Positions 20,025-29,076 of a stretch of DNA of 64,000 nt are shown here, piece by piece. The DNA comes from Streptomyces griseiscabiei (GTDB lineage: Bacteria; Actinomycetota; Actinomycetes; Streptomycetales; Streptomycetaceae): NCBI RefSeq assembly GCF_020010925.1, contig NZ_JAGJBZ010000003.1, positions 930,001-994,000 of the forward strand, read 5' to 3'. The notes beneath the pieces are model-generated. The model had not been told where the DNA came from, ran no database searches, and saw only the letters and a program-made list of their open reading frames with translations. The position numbers and the translations under genes were made by a program. Each line of letters starts with the position of its first letter. The stretch's first letter is position 1.

Positions 20025-21698
20025 TCAGATCTCGTCCTCTATGGTCCCGCTCGCCCCGACGTACCAGGTGCGGTGCGCGTCGCCCGGATAGGGCGGGGCG
20101 AAGCGGCGCAGCTGGCCGGTGAGCACCCCGGGCGGCACCGGATGCCGGCGCCGGGTGTCGCGTCGTACGAGTTCGTCCTCGTCGACCAGCACCACGGCGT
20201 GCGTGATCAGCGCGTCGCGGCGGTGCGCGACCGTGTGCACCAGCGAGCGCTGCTGATGGGTGAGCGAGGTGGCGTCCCACACCGTCGTCCCGCCGCCGGC
20301 CAGTGCCTCGTCCAGCCGGTCGAGCCCGGCGCGCAGGACGTCCGCGTTGGCGCGCTGATCGGCGCGCGCGCCGCGCGCCTCGCGCAGATCGTCCAGCGAT
20401 ATGTACGTGTCGACGCCCCCGAGAGCTCTCGCGAACGTGCTCTTGCCGCTGCCCGCCGGCCCGACCAGCTGGACCAGCCCCGGGAAGGCCCCCGACCGCC
20501 ATCGCCAGGTCGCGGCGACGGCTCCCTCGACATCGCCGACGCGCCCCCGCGCGTACGCCTCCCGCGCCTCGGCCCGGCAGCGCAGAGCCGCCTCGGGCGG
20601 CAGCCCGGCGAACGCGTCCCGCAGGGCGGCCTCGTCCAGGGGCGCCACCTCTTCCGCGTGCAGCGCCGACCACTCCACCTGCTCCCGCGCCTCGTCCGTC
20701 ACCGCCGTGGCCCGCGCGACCGCGTGCAGCGGCCCGAGGCCGGCGGCCAGGGACAGCCGGGCCAGGCCGGTGCGGCGGTCCTCGTCGGGATACGGCCGGT
20801 GCAGCGCGGGGTGCAGCCCCACCAGGTCCGCGACCCGGCGCGCGAGCGGCATGCCCACGACCCCGGCGAGCCGCGCCGCGACCCGGGCCCGCCGGCCGCC
20901 CCCTCCCTGGCGGTTCAGCACGGCGGCCAGGACGCCGGCGAGCCGGTCGTCCCCGGTCGCCTCCGCCGGTTCGAAGCGGGCGGCGGCCTCCTGGTCCCCC
21001 TCCCCGGGCAGCCCCACCGCCTCCGCCAGCGCCTCCGCGTCGGCGGGCGCGCCGGAGCGCACGGCCCACAGCGGCGCCCGCGCGCCCAGTCCGTTCTCCA
21101 CGACCGCCGCGTGCATCCAGTGCGTGTCCGTCCGTACGTGCCCGGCCCGCACCCACTTCGCGACCCGCGCGCCGAACTCCTCCGCGCCGAAGCCGTCCAC
21201 GACCCGGACGACGTACCCCTCCTGCCGTCCGAGGTCCAGCCGCAGCGCGCGCAGCGCCCGCTCGTCGAACACGCCCCGCCACAGCACGCGCGGCACGGGC
21301 ACCCCGAGGCCGTGCAGGAAGGCCACCGTCCGGTCCCAGTCCAGGCAGCGCCCGTCCCCGTCCCACACCGAGAAGCCGTAGAACCAGCTGTCCAGGTCGT
21401 CGTAGGCGAGCGAATGCCGGGCGAACATGTTCTCGCCGCACACCCGCCAGCCCGCCGGGACGGCGTGGCCGATCCGGGCCTGGAGCGCCTTGACCCAGGT
21501 ACGGGAGGGGTGGTGAGCGGAGTCGAGTGAGCGGGCGTGCACGCCGTCGCGGTACAGCGTCGTGTTCTCGCCGTCGAGCTTCTCCGTCACCACGACCTCG
21601 TGGCCGCGCAGCCCGGACAGGTCGGCGACCCGCAGATCGTCGGCGGTGGCGCCGGGGGACCAGGGCAGATGCCGGGTCCGTGGATAGTGCGTGCGCAT
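20025..21698 (-). CDS. RNA ligase fused to polynucleotide kinase
   Basis: A protein of 557 residues from ATG 21698. The N-terminal half is an RNA ligase of the Rnl2-like nucleotidyltransferase type: motif I EKLDGEN with adenylylated Lys40, ENMFARHS around Glu89, FYGF at 106-109, EGYVVRV around Glu160 and motif V VAKWVR with Lys181. The C-terminal part is a P-loop kinase with GPAGSGKST at 413-421 and a Walker-B-like segment, resembling 5'-OH polynucleotide kinases. Together these activities would phosphorylate a 5' end and reseal broken RNA. It is the first gene of a two-gene operon with the MJ1316 polyprotein. The divergent DUF1275 gene starts 104 bases upstream. Confidence 0.88.
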   Translation of the reverse strand: MRTHYPRTRHLPWSPGATADDLRVADLSGLRGHEVVVTEKLDGENTTLYRDGVHARSLDSAHHPSRTWVKALQARIGHAVPAGWRVCGENMFARHSLAYDDLDSWFYGFSVWDGDGRCLDWDRTVAFLHGLGVPVPRVLWRGVFDERALRALRLDLGRQEGYVVRVVDGFGAEEFGARVAKWVRAGHVRTDTHWMHAAVVENGLGARAPLWAVRSGAPADAEALAEAVGLPGEGDQEAAARFEPAEATGDDRLAGVLAAVLNRQGGGGRRARVAARLAGVVGMPLARRVADLVGLHPALHRPYPDEDRRTGLARLSLAAGLGPLHAVARATAVTDEAREQVEWSALHAEEVAPLDEAALRDAFAGLPPEAALRCRAEAREAYARGRVGDVEGAVAATWRWRSGAFPGLVQLVGPAGSGKSTFARALGGVDTYISLDDLREARGARADQRANADVLRAGLDRLDEALAGGGTTVWDATSLTHQQRSLVHTVAHRRDALITHAVVLVDEDELVRRDTRRRHPVPPGVLTGQLRRFAPPYPGDAHRTWYVGASGTIEDEI

Positions 21699-21790
21699 GA
21701 TGGATGTTCCCCGGTTCCCCCGTGCCGGCCGACTTACCTGATCAGCGTAGGAGCGCGGCTCGTGGGCGGGCGAGCGGATTATGCGGGCCC

Positions 21791-21803
21791 TAGGGTCCGG
21801 GTA
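21791..21803 (+). promoter_or_regulatory. -10 box for a leaderless DUF1275 transcript
   Basis: TAGGGT at 21791-21796 ends 6 bases before the ATG at 21803 and there is no ribosome binding site. This spacing is typical of leaderless Streptomyces mRNAs starting at the A of ATG. No good -35 box is visible. Confidence 0.5.
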
Positions 21804-22531
21804 TGAAGCCCAGTGCGGGCGTCGGGCTCACATCGGCCATGGTGGCGCTCACGGTGACGACCGGCATGATCGAGGCCGTCAGCTTTCTCGTGCTCGGACC
21901 GGTGTTCACGGCCGTGCAGACCGGGAACCTGCTCTTCCTCTCCTTCGCGCTCACCGGTGCCGCCGGGCTGTCCCCGGCCGCCTCGGGCGTCTCGTTCGCC
22001 GGGTTCGTGGTCGGCGCGGTGCTCGGTTCCCGGTTCGAGTCCGGTGTGGACGCGCACGGCCGACGCTGGTTCGGGCCCGCGCTGGTCGTCGAGGCCGTGC
22101 TGCTGGGACTGGGTGGACTGGTCGCCTGGCGCACCGGCCTCGATGTGACGGGCGGTCCGGCGCAGGACCCCCACTACACCGTCGTCGCCCTGGTTGCCGT
22201 GGCCATGGGTGTCCGCAACGTCACCACCCTGCGGGCGCGGGTCGCGGACGTCCCCACCACGGTCTCCACCCGCGCCCTGACCGCGCTCCTCAGCGGTCTG
22301 CCGCCGCACCCCGACAGCCACGTCGGGGCGGGCGCCAGGAACGAGGGCCGCCGTCTCGCCTCGGTCGCCGCGATGTTCGGCGGCGGCCTGCTGGGCGCGT
22401 GGCTGCTGCTGCGAGTAGAAGTGCATCCGGCGCTGGTCCTGCTGATCCCCGCCGCGCTGGTCCTCGCCCTGGGCGCGGGCTACTGGGCGATGCGGCGGGG
22501 GCGTGCGCCGGAGCCGTCGGAGTCCGGCTGA
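21803..22531 (+). CDS. DUF1275 (YoaK-family) membrane protein
   Basis: A protein of 242 residues with about six hydrophobic segments. It has the DUF1275 hallmarks: MIEAVSFLVLGPVFTAVQTGNLLFL near the start (TGN motif), then AMGVRNVTTLRARVADVPTTVSTRALTALL. The family comprises integral membrane proteins of unknown function; a transporter role is often suggested. Translation probably starts directly at ATG 21803 on a leaderless message. It is divergent from the RNA-repair operon. Confidence 0.85.
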   Translation: MKPSAGVGLTSAMVALTVTTGMIEAVSFLVLGPVFTAVQTGNLLFLSFALTGAAGLSPAASGVSFAGFVVGAVLGSRFESGVDAHGRRWFGPALVVEAVLLGLGGLVAWRTGLDVTGGPAQDPHYTVVALVAVAMGVRNVTTLRARVADVPTTVSTRALTALLSGLPPHPDSHVGAGARNEGRRLASVAAMFGGGLLGAWLLLRVEVHPALVLLIPAALVLALGAGYWAMRRGRAPEPSESG

Positions 22532-22571
22532 ATCGGGGCGCCCCCGCGAAGTCGCTGTGGATCATGGACGC

Positions 22572-22811
22572 ATGAGTCTTCCAGTGAGCCGCCTCATCGG
22601 CGCCGTTCTCGTACTCGCCGGAATCAGCGGCGCCCTCTGGGCGGCCCTCGGCGTACCCCAGGACTGGACCGGGGGGATGCGGTGGATGCGGACCGTGCTG
22701 GCGCTGACGTCCTTGGGGGCGATCGGCCTGGCGGCCCGCCTCATATATCCCGATCGCGCGGCGGACGCCCCGGACGACGCCCCGGACCGTGTCGACGGCA
22801 CCCGGGTTTGA
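22572..22811 (+). CDS. Small two-segment membrane protein
   Basis: A 79-residue protein starting at ATG 22572. It has two hydrophobic segments (about 7-27 and 39-57) separated by a short loop with WTGGMRW, and a charged, acidic tail. I do not recognise a family. Its stop codon (22809-22811) overlaps the -35 box of the rpsJ promoter, so it directly precedes the S10 operon. It may be a real small gene, since GC periodicity and topology are good, but no function can be assigned. Confidence 0.55.
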   Translation: MSLPVSRLIGAVLVLAGISGALWAALGVPQDWTGGMRWMRTVLALTSLGAIGLAARLIYPDRAADAPDDAPDRVDGTRV

Positions 22812-22835
22812 CGTCCGTCACTCTCGGGGTAATCT
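22808..22835 (+). promoter_or_regulatory. rpsJ (S10 operon) promoter
   Basis: TTGACG (22808-22813), a 16-base spacer and TAATCT (22830-22835) form a good HrdB-type promoter. The -35 box overlaps the stop codon of the preceding small gene. The resulting leader is close to 380 bases long. A weaker second candidate, TTGGCG (22847-22852) with CAGACT (22872-22877), lies just downstream. Confidence 0.7.
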
Positions 22836-23221
22836 CTCCGGCTCGATTGGCGGAGCCGGTGGGCCGTATGGCAGACTAGCGGGGTTGCTCGGTCGAGTGT
22901 TGATGCTGCGCGCCTCCCGCCGGGAGGACCGGAAGCGAGTCCCACAGTACTCGTCGCCCCAACTGCCTTACGGCAGCGCTGGAGCGGACGTACGGGAATC
23001 TTTCGGGAAGTGTCAGTGCGGCGCCGGCCAGGCACCCGGTGGGCTTCTGCCCCCGGCCCGCGGCTGAAGGTGGGGCCGTGTTTCCCGGACAGGGGATGCT
23101 CGAACAAGGGGCATCTGTGTCAGCGGAAGCGCGACACGCCCGACCGCGTGGGTCGGAGGGGCGGGTGAACGGAACACCGGGTTCCAGAGCGTTAAACGAG
23201 ACAAAGGACTACTGAGTAGCC
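22812..23221 (+). other. Long rpsJ leader region
   Basis: This 410-base gap contains no convincing gene. A hairpin CCGGCTC (22838-22844)/GAGCCGG (22853-22859) lies close to the expected transcription start, and several more GC-rich inverted repeats follow. The element shared with the rpsL leader is at 23132-23156. A purine-rich ribosome binding site near 23203-23208 precedes rpsJ. Confidence 0.7.
23132..23156 (+). promoter_or_regulatory. Leader hairpin shared with the rpsL leader
   Basis: Second copy of the 25-base element, differing from 1594-1618 at one position. The core CCGACC-GCGTG-GGTCGG forms a hairpin 65 bases before rpsJ. GTTCCAG and GTTAA follow downstream, as in the rpsL leader. 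Confidence 0.6.
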
Positions 23222-23530
23222 ATGGCGGGACAGAAGATCCGCATCCGGCTCAAGGCCTACGACCACGAGGTCATCGACTCCTCGGCGAAGAAGATCGTCG
23301 AGACGGTGACCCGCACTGGTGCGTCGGTCGCGGGCCCGGTGCCGCTGCCCACTGAGAAGAACGTGTACTGCGTCATCAAGTCGCCGCACAAGTACAAGGA
23401 CTCGCGCGAGCACTTCGAGATGCGCACGCACAAGCGCCTGATCGACATCCTCGACCCGACGCCCAAGACCGTTGACTCTCTGATGCGACTCGACCTTCCG
23501 GCCGGTGTCGACATCGAGATCAAGCTCTAG
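23222..23530 (+). CDS. rpsJ: 30S ribosomal protein S10
   Basis: S10 belongs to the 30S head and, as NusE, also takes part in transcription antitermination. The protein has 102 residues, normal for the family, beginning [19 protein letters not shown] and ending DIEIKL. The flexible-loop segment [31 protein letters not shown] is intact. It is the first gene of the S10 operon, behind a long structured leader. rplC follows 17 bases later. Confidence 0.98.
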   Translation: MAGQKIRIRLKAYDHEVIDSSAKKIVETVTRTGASVAGPVPLPTEKNVYCVIKSPHKYKDSREHFEMRTHKRLIDILDPTPKTVDSLMRLDLPAGVDIEIKL

Positions 23531-23547
23531 GGATCGGTGATCTGAGA

Positions 23548-24192
23548 ATGGCTAAGCAGATCAAGGGAATCCTGGGCGAGAAGCTCGGCATGACGCAGGT
23601 GTGGGACGAGAACAACCGTGTTGTTCCGGTCACCGTCGTCAAGGCCAGCCCCAACGTCGTGACCCAGGTCCGTACGAACGATGTCGACGGCTACGAGTCG
23701 GTCCAGATCGCCTTCGGCGAGATCGACCCGCGCAAGGTGAACAAGCCCCTCAAGGGTCACTTCGCCAAGGCCGACGTCACCCCCCGCCGTCACCTCGTCG
23801 AGATCCGCACCGCGGACGCCTCCGAGTACACGCTGGGCCAGGAGATCTCCGCCGAGGTCTTCGAGGCCGGCGTCAAGGTGGACGTGACCGGCAAGAGCAA
23901 GGGCAAGGGCTTCGCCGGTGTCATGAAGCGTCACAACTTCAAGGGCCTCGGCGCCGGTCACGGCACCCAGCGCAAGCACCGCTCTCCCGGCTCCATCGGT
24001 GGCTGCGCCACCCCGGGCCGTGTGTTCAAGGGCCTCCGCATGGCGGGTCGCATGGGCAACGAGCGGGTCACCACCCAGAACCTGACCGTCCACGCCGTTG
24101 ACGCGGAGAAGGGTCTGCTGCTCATCAAGGGCGCGGTTCCCGGTCCGAACGGCGGCCTCGTCCTGGTCCGCACCGCGGCCAAGGGGGCCTGA
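23548..24192 (+). CDS. rplC: 50S ribosomal protein L3
   Basis: L3 is an early-assembling 23S rRNA binder whose extension reaches near the peptidyl-transferase centre. The protein has 214 residues beginning [21 protein letters not shown]. The loop segment [20 protein letters not shown] with [19 protein letters not shown] is the conserved central extension. It lies 17 bases after rpsJ and 7 bases before rplD. Confidence 0.98.
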   Translation: MAKQIKGILGEKLGMTQVWDENNRVVPVTVVKASPNVVTQVRTNDVDGYESVQIAFGEIDPRKVNKPLKGHFAKADVTPRRHLVEIRTADASEYTLGQEISAEVFEAGVKVDVTGKSKGKGFAGVMKRHNFKGLGAGHGTQRKHRSPGSIGGCATPGRVFKGLRMAGRMGNERVTTQNLTVHAVDAEKGLLLIKGAVPGPNGGLVLVRTAAKGA

Positions 24193-24199
24193 GGTACCG

Positions 24200-24859
24200 A
24201 TGAGCACTGTTGACATCCTTTCGCCTGCCGGCGAGAAGACCGGAAGCGTCGAACTCCCCGCGGAGATCTTCGGCGTGGAGAAGGTCAGCATCCCGCTGAT
24301 CCACCAGGTCGTCGTCGCGCAGAACGCGGCTGCCCGTCAGGGCACGCACAAGACGAAGACCCGTGGCGAGGTCCGTGGTGGCGGCAAGAAGCCGTACCGC
24401 CAGAAGGGCACCGGCCGCGCCCGTCAGGGCTCGACCCGCGCGCCGCAGTTCGCCGGTGGTGGCGTCGTCCACGGCCCGCAGCCGCGTGACTACTCGCAGC
24501 GGACGCCCAAGAAGATGAAGGCCGCGGCCCTGCGCCACGCCCTCACCGACCGGGCCCGCCACAACCGCATCCACGTCGTCTCCGGCGTGATCGAGGGCGA
24601 GAACCCCTCCACGAAGGCCGCCAAGTCGCTGTTCGGCAAGATCTCGGAGCGCAAGAACCTGCTCCTGGTCGTCGAGCGCGCCGACGAGGCCGCGTGGCTC
24701 TCCGCCCGCAACCTGCCCCAGGTGCACATCCTGGAGCCGGGCCAGCTGAACACGTACGACGTGATCGTCTCCGACGATGTGGTCTTCACCCAGGGTGCCC
24801 TGGAGTCCTTCGTGTCCGGCCCGAACAAGGCCAACGACACCGAAGGGACTGAGGTCTGA
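24200..24859 (+). CDS. rplD: 50S ribosomal protein L4
   Basis: L4 lines the peptide exit tunnel; in E. coli it also represses the S10 operon. The ATG at 24200 follows a GAGG ribosome binding site and gives 219 residues beginning [20 protein letters not shown]. The tunnel loop [25 protein letters not shown] is present. An upstream in-frame start inside rplC is not used. Its TGA overlaps the ATG of rplW (ATGA-type overlap), so the pair is translationally coupled. Confidence 0.97.
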   Translation: MSTVDILSPAGEKTGSVELPAEIFGVEKVSIPLIHQVVVAQNAAARQGTHKTKTRGEVRGGGKKPYRQKGTGRARQGSTRAPQFAGGGVVHGPQPRDYSQRTPKKMKAAALRHALTDRARHNRIHVVSGVIEGENPSTKAAKSLFGKISERKNLLLVVERADEAAWLSARNLPQVHILEPGQLNTYDVIVSDDVVFTQGALESFVSGPNKANDTEGTEV

Positions 24860-25278
24860 TGGCTATCCGTCACCCCTCTATCGCCTCCAAGGCGGCCAAG
24901 GCCGCCAAGGTCGCTCGCGTCGCCAAGGCGAAGCGCCACGCCACCGAGGGCAAGAACACCGTCGTCACCGCGCCCAGCAAGGCGTTCACGGACCACCGTG
25001 ACGTGCTGCTGAAGCCGGTCGTGTCGGAGAAGAGCTACGCGCTCCTCGACGAGGGCAAGTACACGTTCATCGTGGCCCCCAACGCCAACAAGACCCAGAT
25101 CAAGCAGGCCGTCCAGGCGGTCTTCTCGGTCAAGGTCACCGGCGTGAACACGCTCAACCGCCAGGGCAAGCGCAAGCGCACGAAGACCGGTTTCGGTCAG
25201 CGTGCGGGCAGCAAGCGCGCGATCGTGACCCTTGCCGAGGGCGACCGTATCGACATCTTCGGCGGTCCGACCGCTTAA
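24859..25278 (+). CDS. rplW: 50S ribosomal protein L23
   Basis: L23 sits at the tunnel exit and is the docking site for trigger factor and SRP. The protein has 139 residues, longer than the usual 95-105 because of an alanine- and lysine-rich N-terminal extension of about 40 residues ([21 protein letters not shown]). The core runs [28 protein letters not shown] to the [20 protein letters not shown] end. The start overlaps the rplD stop. Confidence 0.97.
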   Translation: MAIRHPSIASKAAKAAKVARVAKAKRHATEGKNTVVTAPSKAFTDHRDVLLKPVVSEKSYALLDEGKYTFIVAPNANKTQIKQAVQAVFSVKVTGVNTLNRQGKRKRTKTGFGQRAGSKRAIVTLAEGDRIDIFGGPTA

Positions 25279-25316
25279 GCGGGTCGGATCGTCCGATATC
25301 GGACGAGGACTGAGAA

Positions 25317-26153
25317 ATGGGAATCCGCAAGTACAAGCCGACTACGCCGGGCCGTCGCGGCTCCAGCGTCGCCGACTTCGTCGAGATCACGCGGTCCACG
25401 CCGGAGAAGTCGCTGGTCCGCCCCCTGCACAGCAAGGGCGGCCGTAACAACGCCGGTCGTGTGACCGTTCGTCACCAGGGTGGCGGACACAAGCGCGCCT
25501 ACCGTGTCATCGACTTCCGTCGGCACGACAAGGACGGCGTGCCGGCGAAGGTCGCGCACATCGAGTACGACCCCAACCGCACCGCGCGCATCGCGCTGCT
25601 GCACTACGCGGACGGCGAGAAGCGCTACATCCTCGCCCCCCGCAACCTGTCGCAGGGCGACCGCGTCGAGAACGGTCCCGGGGCCGACATCAAGCCGGGC
25701 AACAACCTGGCGCTCCGCAACATCCCGGTCGGTACCACGATCCACGCGATCGAGCTCCGTCCCGGTGGCGGCGCCAAGTTCGCCCGCTCCGCCGGTACCT
25801 CCGTGCAGCTGCTCGCGAAGGAGGGCGCCTACGCCCACCTCCGCATGCCGTCCGGTGAGATCCGCCTGGTCGACGTGCGCTGCCGCGCCACCGTCGGCGA
25901 GGTCGGCAACGCCGAGCAGAGCAACATCAACTGGGGCAAGGCCGGCCGCAAGCGCTGGCTGGGCGTCCGCCCGACCGTTCGCGGTGTGGCGATGAACCCG
26001 GTTGACCACCCCCACGGTGGTGGTGAGGGCAAGACCTCCGGTGGTCGCCACCCGGTCAGCCCCTGGGGTCAGAAGGAGGGTCGTACTCGCTCGCCGAAGA
26101 AGGCTTCGAGCAAGTACATCGTCCGCCGCCGCAAGACGAACAAGAAGCGCTAG
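25317..26153 (+). CDS. rplB: 50S ribosomal protein L2
   Basis: L2 is essential for subunit association and peptidyl transfer. The protein has 278 residues, the family length, beginning [21 protein letters not shown]. The conserved [29 protein letters not shown] loop, with the functionally important His in [10 protein letters not shown], is present. A short 38-base gap separates it from rplW, and rpsS follows after 12 bases. Confidence 0.98.
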   Translation: MGIRKYKPTTPGRRGSSVADFVEITRSTPEKSLVRPLHSKGGRNNAGRVTVRHQGGGHKRAYRVIDFRRHDKDGVPAKVAHIEYDPNRTARIALLHYADGEKRYILAPRNLSQGDRVENGPGADIKPGNNLALRNIPVGTTIHAIELRPGGGAKFARSAGTSVQLLAKEGAYAHLRMPSGEIRLVDVRCRATVGEVGNAEQSNINWGKAGRKRWLGVRPTVRGVAMNPVDHPHGGGEGKTSGGRHPVSPWGQKEGRTRSPKKASSKYIVRRRKTNKKR

Positions 26154-26165
26154 GAGCGGGTTTAG

Positions 26166-26447
26166 ATGCCGCGCAGTCTCAAGAAGGGGCCCTTCGTCGA
26201 CGGACACCTCATCAAGAAGGTGGACGTACAGAACGAAGCCGGCACCAAGAACGTCATCAAGACCTGGTCCCGTCGCTCGATGATCATCCCGGCCATGCTC
26301 GGCCACACGATCGCGGTGCACAACGGCAAGACCCACATTCCGGTGTTCGTCACCGAGTCGATGGTCGGCCACAAGCTCGGCGAGTTCTCGCCGACGCGCA
26401 CCTTCCGGGGTCACGTCAAGGACGACCGGAAGTCGAAGCGCCGCTAA
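26166..26447 (+). CDS. rpsS: 30S ribosomal protein S19
   Basis: S19 binds the 30S head with S13 and contacts the A-site tRNA. The protein has 93 residues beginning [19 protein letters not shown], with [32 protein letters not shown] and the [11 protein letters not shown] segment. All are typical. Confidence 0.98.
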   Translation: MPRSLKKGPFVDGHLIKKVDVQNEAGTKNVIKTWSRRSMIIPAMLGHTIAVHNGKTHIPVFVTESMVGHKLGEFSPTRTFRGHVKDDRKSKRR

Positions 26448-26489
26448 CGCGGGGTGGAATCGACCATGACAGACACTGGAAGGACAACC

Positions 26490-26837
26490 ATGGAAGCCAG
26501 GGCCCAGGCGCGGTACATCCGCGTCACGCCCATGAAGGCCCGCCGCGTGGTGGACCTCATCCGTGGCATGGACGCCACGGAGGCTCAGGCGGTCCTGCGT
26601 TTCGCCCCGCAGGCCGCGAGCGTGCCGGTCGGCAAGGTGCTGGACAGCGCCATTGCCAACGCCGCACACAACTACGACCACACGGACGCCTCTTCGCTGG
26701 TCATCAGCGAGGCGTACGTGGACGAGGGCCCGACCCTGAAGCGGTTCCGTCCGCGTGCCCAGGGCCGTGCCTACCGGATCCGCAAGCGGACCAGCCACAT
26801 CACCGTGGTCGTCAGCAGCAAGGAAGGAACCCGGTAA
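26490..26837 (+). CDS. rplV: 50S ribosomal protein L22
   Basis: L22 reaches into the exit tunnel and contacts all 23S domains; its loop is a macrolide-resistance site. ATG 26490 is chosen because GGAAGGA precedes it and it yields 115 residues beginning [18 protein letters not shown]. An ATG at 26466 and a start at 26454 are in frame but add unrelated residues. The loop [20 protein letters not shown] is intact. The stop overlaps the rpsC start (TAATG). Confidence 0.95.
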   Translation: MEARAQARYIRVTPMKARRVVDLIRGMDATEAQAVLRFAPQAASVPVGKVLDSAIANAAHNYDHTDASSLVISEAYVDEGPTLKRFRPRAQGRAYRIRKRTSHITVVVSSKEGTR

Positions 26838-27670
26838 TGGGCCAGAAGGTAAACCCGCATGGGTTCCGGCTCGGTGTCACGACCGACTTCAAGTCGCGTT
26901 GGTACGCCGACAAGCTGTACAAGGACTACGTCAAGGAAGACGTCGCCATCCGTCGGATGATGACGTCCGGCATGGAGCGCGCCGGCATCTCGAAGGTGGA
27001 GATCGAGCGCACCCGTGACCGCGTCCGCGTCGACATCCACACCGCGCGTCCGGGCATCGTCATCGGCCGCCGCGGCGCCGAGGCCGACCGTATCCGCGGC
27101 GACCTCGAGAAGCTGACCGGCAAGCAGGTCCAGCTGAACATCCTCGAGGTCAAGAGCCCGGAGACGGACGCTCAGCTGGTGGCCCAGGCCGTCGCCGAGC
27201 AGCTGTCCTCCCGCGTCTCCTTCCGTCGCGCCATGCGTAAGAGCATGCAGGGCACGATGAAGGCCGGCGCCAAGGGCATCAAGATCCAGTGCGGTGGCCG
27301 CCTCGGTGGCGCCGAGATGTCCCGCTCGGAGTTCTACCGCGAGGGCCGTGTGCCCCTGCACACGCTCCGCGCGAACGTGGACTACGGCTTCTTCGAGGCC
27401 AAGACGACCTTCGGCCGCATCGGTGTGAAGGTCTGGATCTACAAGGGCGACGTCAAGAACATCGCCGAGGTCCGCGCCGAGAACGCCGCTGCCCGCGCCG
27501 GCAACCGCCCGGCCCGTGGCGGCGCTGACCGCCCCGCCGGCCGTGGTGGCCGCGGTGGCGAGCGTGGCGGTCGCGGTCGTAAGCCGCAGCAGGCTGCCGG
27601 CGCCGAGGCCCCCAAGGCCGAGGCTCCCGCCGCCGCCGCTCCGGCTGAGAGCACCGGAACGGAGGCCTGA
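26837..27670 (+). CDS. rpsC: 30S ribosomal protein S3
   Basis: S3 forms part of the mRNA entry tunnel and helicase. It has 277 residues beginning [20 protein letters not shown], with the KH domain ([23 protein letters not shown]) and the C-terminal S3 domain ([36 protein letters not shown]). The last 60 residues are an actinobacterial extension: a Gly/Arg-rich stretch ([14 protein letters not shown]) and then an Ala/Glu-rich tail. The start overlaps the rplV stop. Confidence 0.98.
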   Translation: MGQKVNPHGFRLGVTTDFKSRWYADKLYKDYVKEDVAIRRMMTSGMERAGISKVEIERTRDRVRVDIHTARPGIVIGRRGAEADRIRGDLEKLTGKQVQLNILEVKSPETDAQLVAQAVAEQLSSRVSFRRAMRKSMQGTMKAGAKGIKIQCGGRLGGAEMSRSEFYREGRVPLHTLRANVDYGFFEAKTTFGRIGVKVWIYKGDVKNIAEVRAENAAARAGNRPARGGADRPAGRGGRGGERGGRGRKPQQAAGAEAPKAEAPAAAAPAESTGTEA

Positions 27671-27675
27671 GGGAC

Positions 27676-28095
27676 ATGCTGATCCCCCGTAGGGTCAAGC
27701 ACCGCAAGCAGCACCACCCGAAGCGCCGTGGCCAGGCCAAGGGCGGTACGACGGTCGCGTTCGGCGAGTACGGCATTCAGGCCCTCACGCCGGCGTACGT
27801 GACCAACCGCCAGATCGAGGCGGCCCGTATCGCCATGACCCGCCACATCAAGCGTGGTGGCAAGGTCTGGATCAACATCTACCCGGACCGCCCGCTCACG
27901 AAGAAGCCTGCCGAGACCCGCATGGGTTCCGGTAAGGGTTCGCCGGAGTGGTGGATCGCGAACGTGCACCCGGGCCGGGTCATGTTCGAGCTGTCCTACC
28001 CCAACGAGAAGATCGCCCGTGAGGCCCTGACTCGCGCAGCCCACAAGCTGCCGATGAAGTGCCGGATCGTCAAGCGCGAGGCAGGTGAAGCGTGA
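27676..28095 (+). CDS. rplP: 50S ribosomal protein L16
   Basis: L16 helps position A- and P-site tRNAs. The protein has 139 residues beginning [20 protein letters not shown], with the arginine that is the hydroxylation site region in [20 protein letters not shown]. It lies 5 bases after rpsC. Its TGA overlaps the ATG of rpmC. Confidence 0.98.
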   Translation: MLIPRRVKHRKQHHPKRRGQAKGGTTVAFGEYGIQALTPAYVTNRQIEAARIAMTRHIKRGGKVWINIYPDRPLTKKPAETRMGSGKGSPEWWIANVHPGRVMFELSYPNEKIAREALTRAAHKLPMKCRIVKREAGEA

Positions 28096-28319
28096 TGTCG
28101 GCCGGTACCAAGGCGTCCGAGCTGCGCGAACTGGGTGACGAGGAGCTTCTGGGCAAGCTCCGCGAAGCCAAGGAAGAGCTGTTCAACCTCCGCTTCCAGG
28201 CGGCGACCGGTCAGCTCGAGAACCACGGTCGGCTCAAGGCCGTCCGCAAGGACATCGCGCGGATCTACACCCTGATGCGTGAGCGCGAGCTGGGCATCGA
28301 GACGGTGGAGAGCGCCTGA
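28095..28319 (+). CDS. rpmC: 50S ribosomal protein L29
   Basis: L29 lies beside L23 at the tunnel exit. ATG 28095 is used, giving 74 residues ([20 protein letters not shown]); a GTG three bases upstream is the alternative. The [34 protein letters not shown] signature is complete. It is coupled by overlap to rplP and to rpsQ. Confidence 0.97.
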   Translation: MSAGTKASELRELGDEELLGKLREAKEELFNLRFQAATGQLENHGRLKAVRKDIARIYTLMRERELGIETVESA

Positions 28320-28606
28320 TGAGCGAGAGCAATGTGACTGAGACGAACACCGAGTCGCGCGGATTCCGCAAGACCCGTGAGGGCATCGTCGTCAGCGACA
28401 AGATGGACAAGACCGTCGTCGTCGCTGTCGAGGACCGCAAGAAGCACGCCCTGTACGGCAAGGTCATCCGCAGCACGAGCAAGCTCAAGGCGCACGACGA
28501 GCAGAACGCCGCCGGCGTCGGCGACCGTGTCCTCCTCATGGAGACCCGGCCGCTGTCCGCCACGAAGCACTGGCGTGTCGTCGAGATCCTCGAGAAGGCC
28601 AAGTAA
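28319..28606 (+). CDS. rpsQ: 30S ribosomal protein S17
   Basis: S17 is a primary 16S rRNA binder. The protein has 95 residues beginning [22 protein letters not shown], with [27 protein letters not shown] and [23 protein letters not shown]. The N-terminal 15 residues are an acidic extension common in actinobacteria. A 99-base gap with a hairpin separates it from rplN. Confidence 0.97.
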   Translation: MSESNVTETNTESRGFRKTREGIVVSDKMDKTVVVAVEDRKKHALYGKVIRSTSKLKAHDEQNAAGVGDRVLLMETRPLSATKHWRVVEILEKAK

Positions 28607-28645
28607 TTCCTGCGGCCAACCCCGCAGGTCAGTTCCGCCAGGCTC

Positions 28646-28676
28646 GGCAGGGGTCCTCGTGACTGAGGCCCCTGCC
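28646..28676 (+). promoter_or_regulatory. rpsQ-rplN intergenic hairpin
   Basis: An 11-bp stem with one bulged T (28646-28657 against 28666-28676) and a short loop lies between rpsQ and rplN, where the S10 and spc operons of other bacteria meet. It may attenuate or process the transcript. There is no T-run. Confidence 0.5.
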
Positions 28677-28705
28677 GGGAACCGGCAGACAATCAGGAGA
28701 TAGAC

Positions 28706-29074
28706 GTGATCCAGCAGGAGTCGCGACTGCGTGTCGCCGACAACACTGGTGCGAAGGAGATCCTTTGCATCCGTGTGCTCGGTGGCTCCGGTCGCCGCTA
28801 CGCGGGCATCGGTGACGTCATCGTCGCCACCGTCAAGGACGCGATCCCCGGCGGCAACGTGAAGAAGGGTGACGTCATCAAGGCGGTCATCGTTCGCACC
28901 GTCAAGGAGCGCCGCCGTCCGGACGGCTCGTACATCCGCTTCGACGAGAACGCCGCTGTCATTCTCAAGAACGACGGCGACCCTCGTGGCACCCGTATCT
29001 TCGGCCCGGTCGGCCGGGAGCTGCGCGAGAAGAAGTTCATGAAGATCATCTCGCTCGCGCCGGAGGTGCTGTAA
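28706..29074 (+). CDS. rplN: 50S ribosomal protein L14
   Basis: L14 forms an intersubunit bridge. The protein has 122 residues from GTG 28706 with AGGAG upstream, beginning [24 protein letters not shown]. The [14 protein letters not shown] and [15 protein letters not shown] segments are typical. It starts the spc-type gene block. Confidence 0.98.
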   Translation: MIQQESRLRVADNTGAKEILCIRVLGGSGRRYAGIGDVIVATVKDAIPGGNVKKGDVIKAVIVRTVKERRRPDGSYIRFDENAAVILKNDGDPRGTRIFGPVGRELREKKFMKIISLAPEVL

Positions 29075-29076
29075 GC

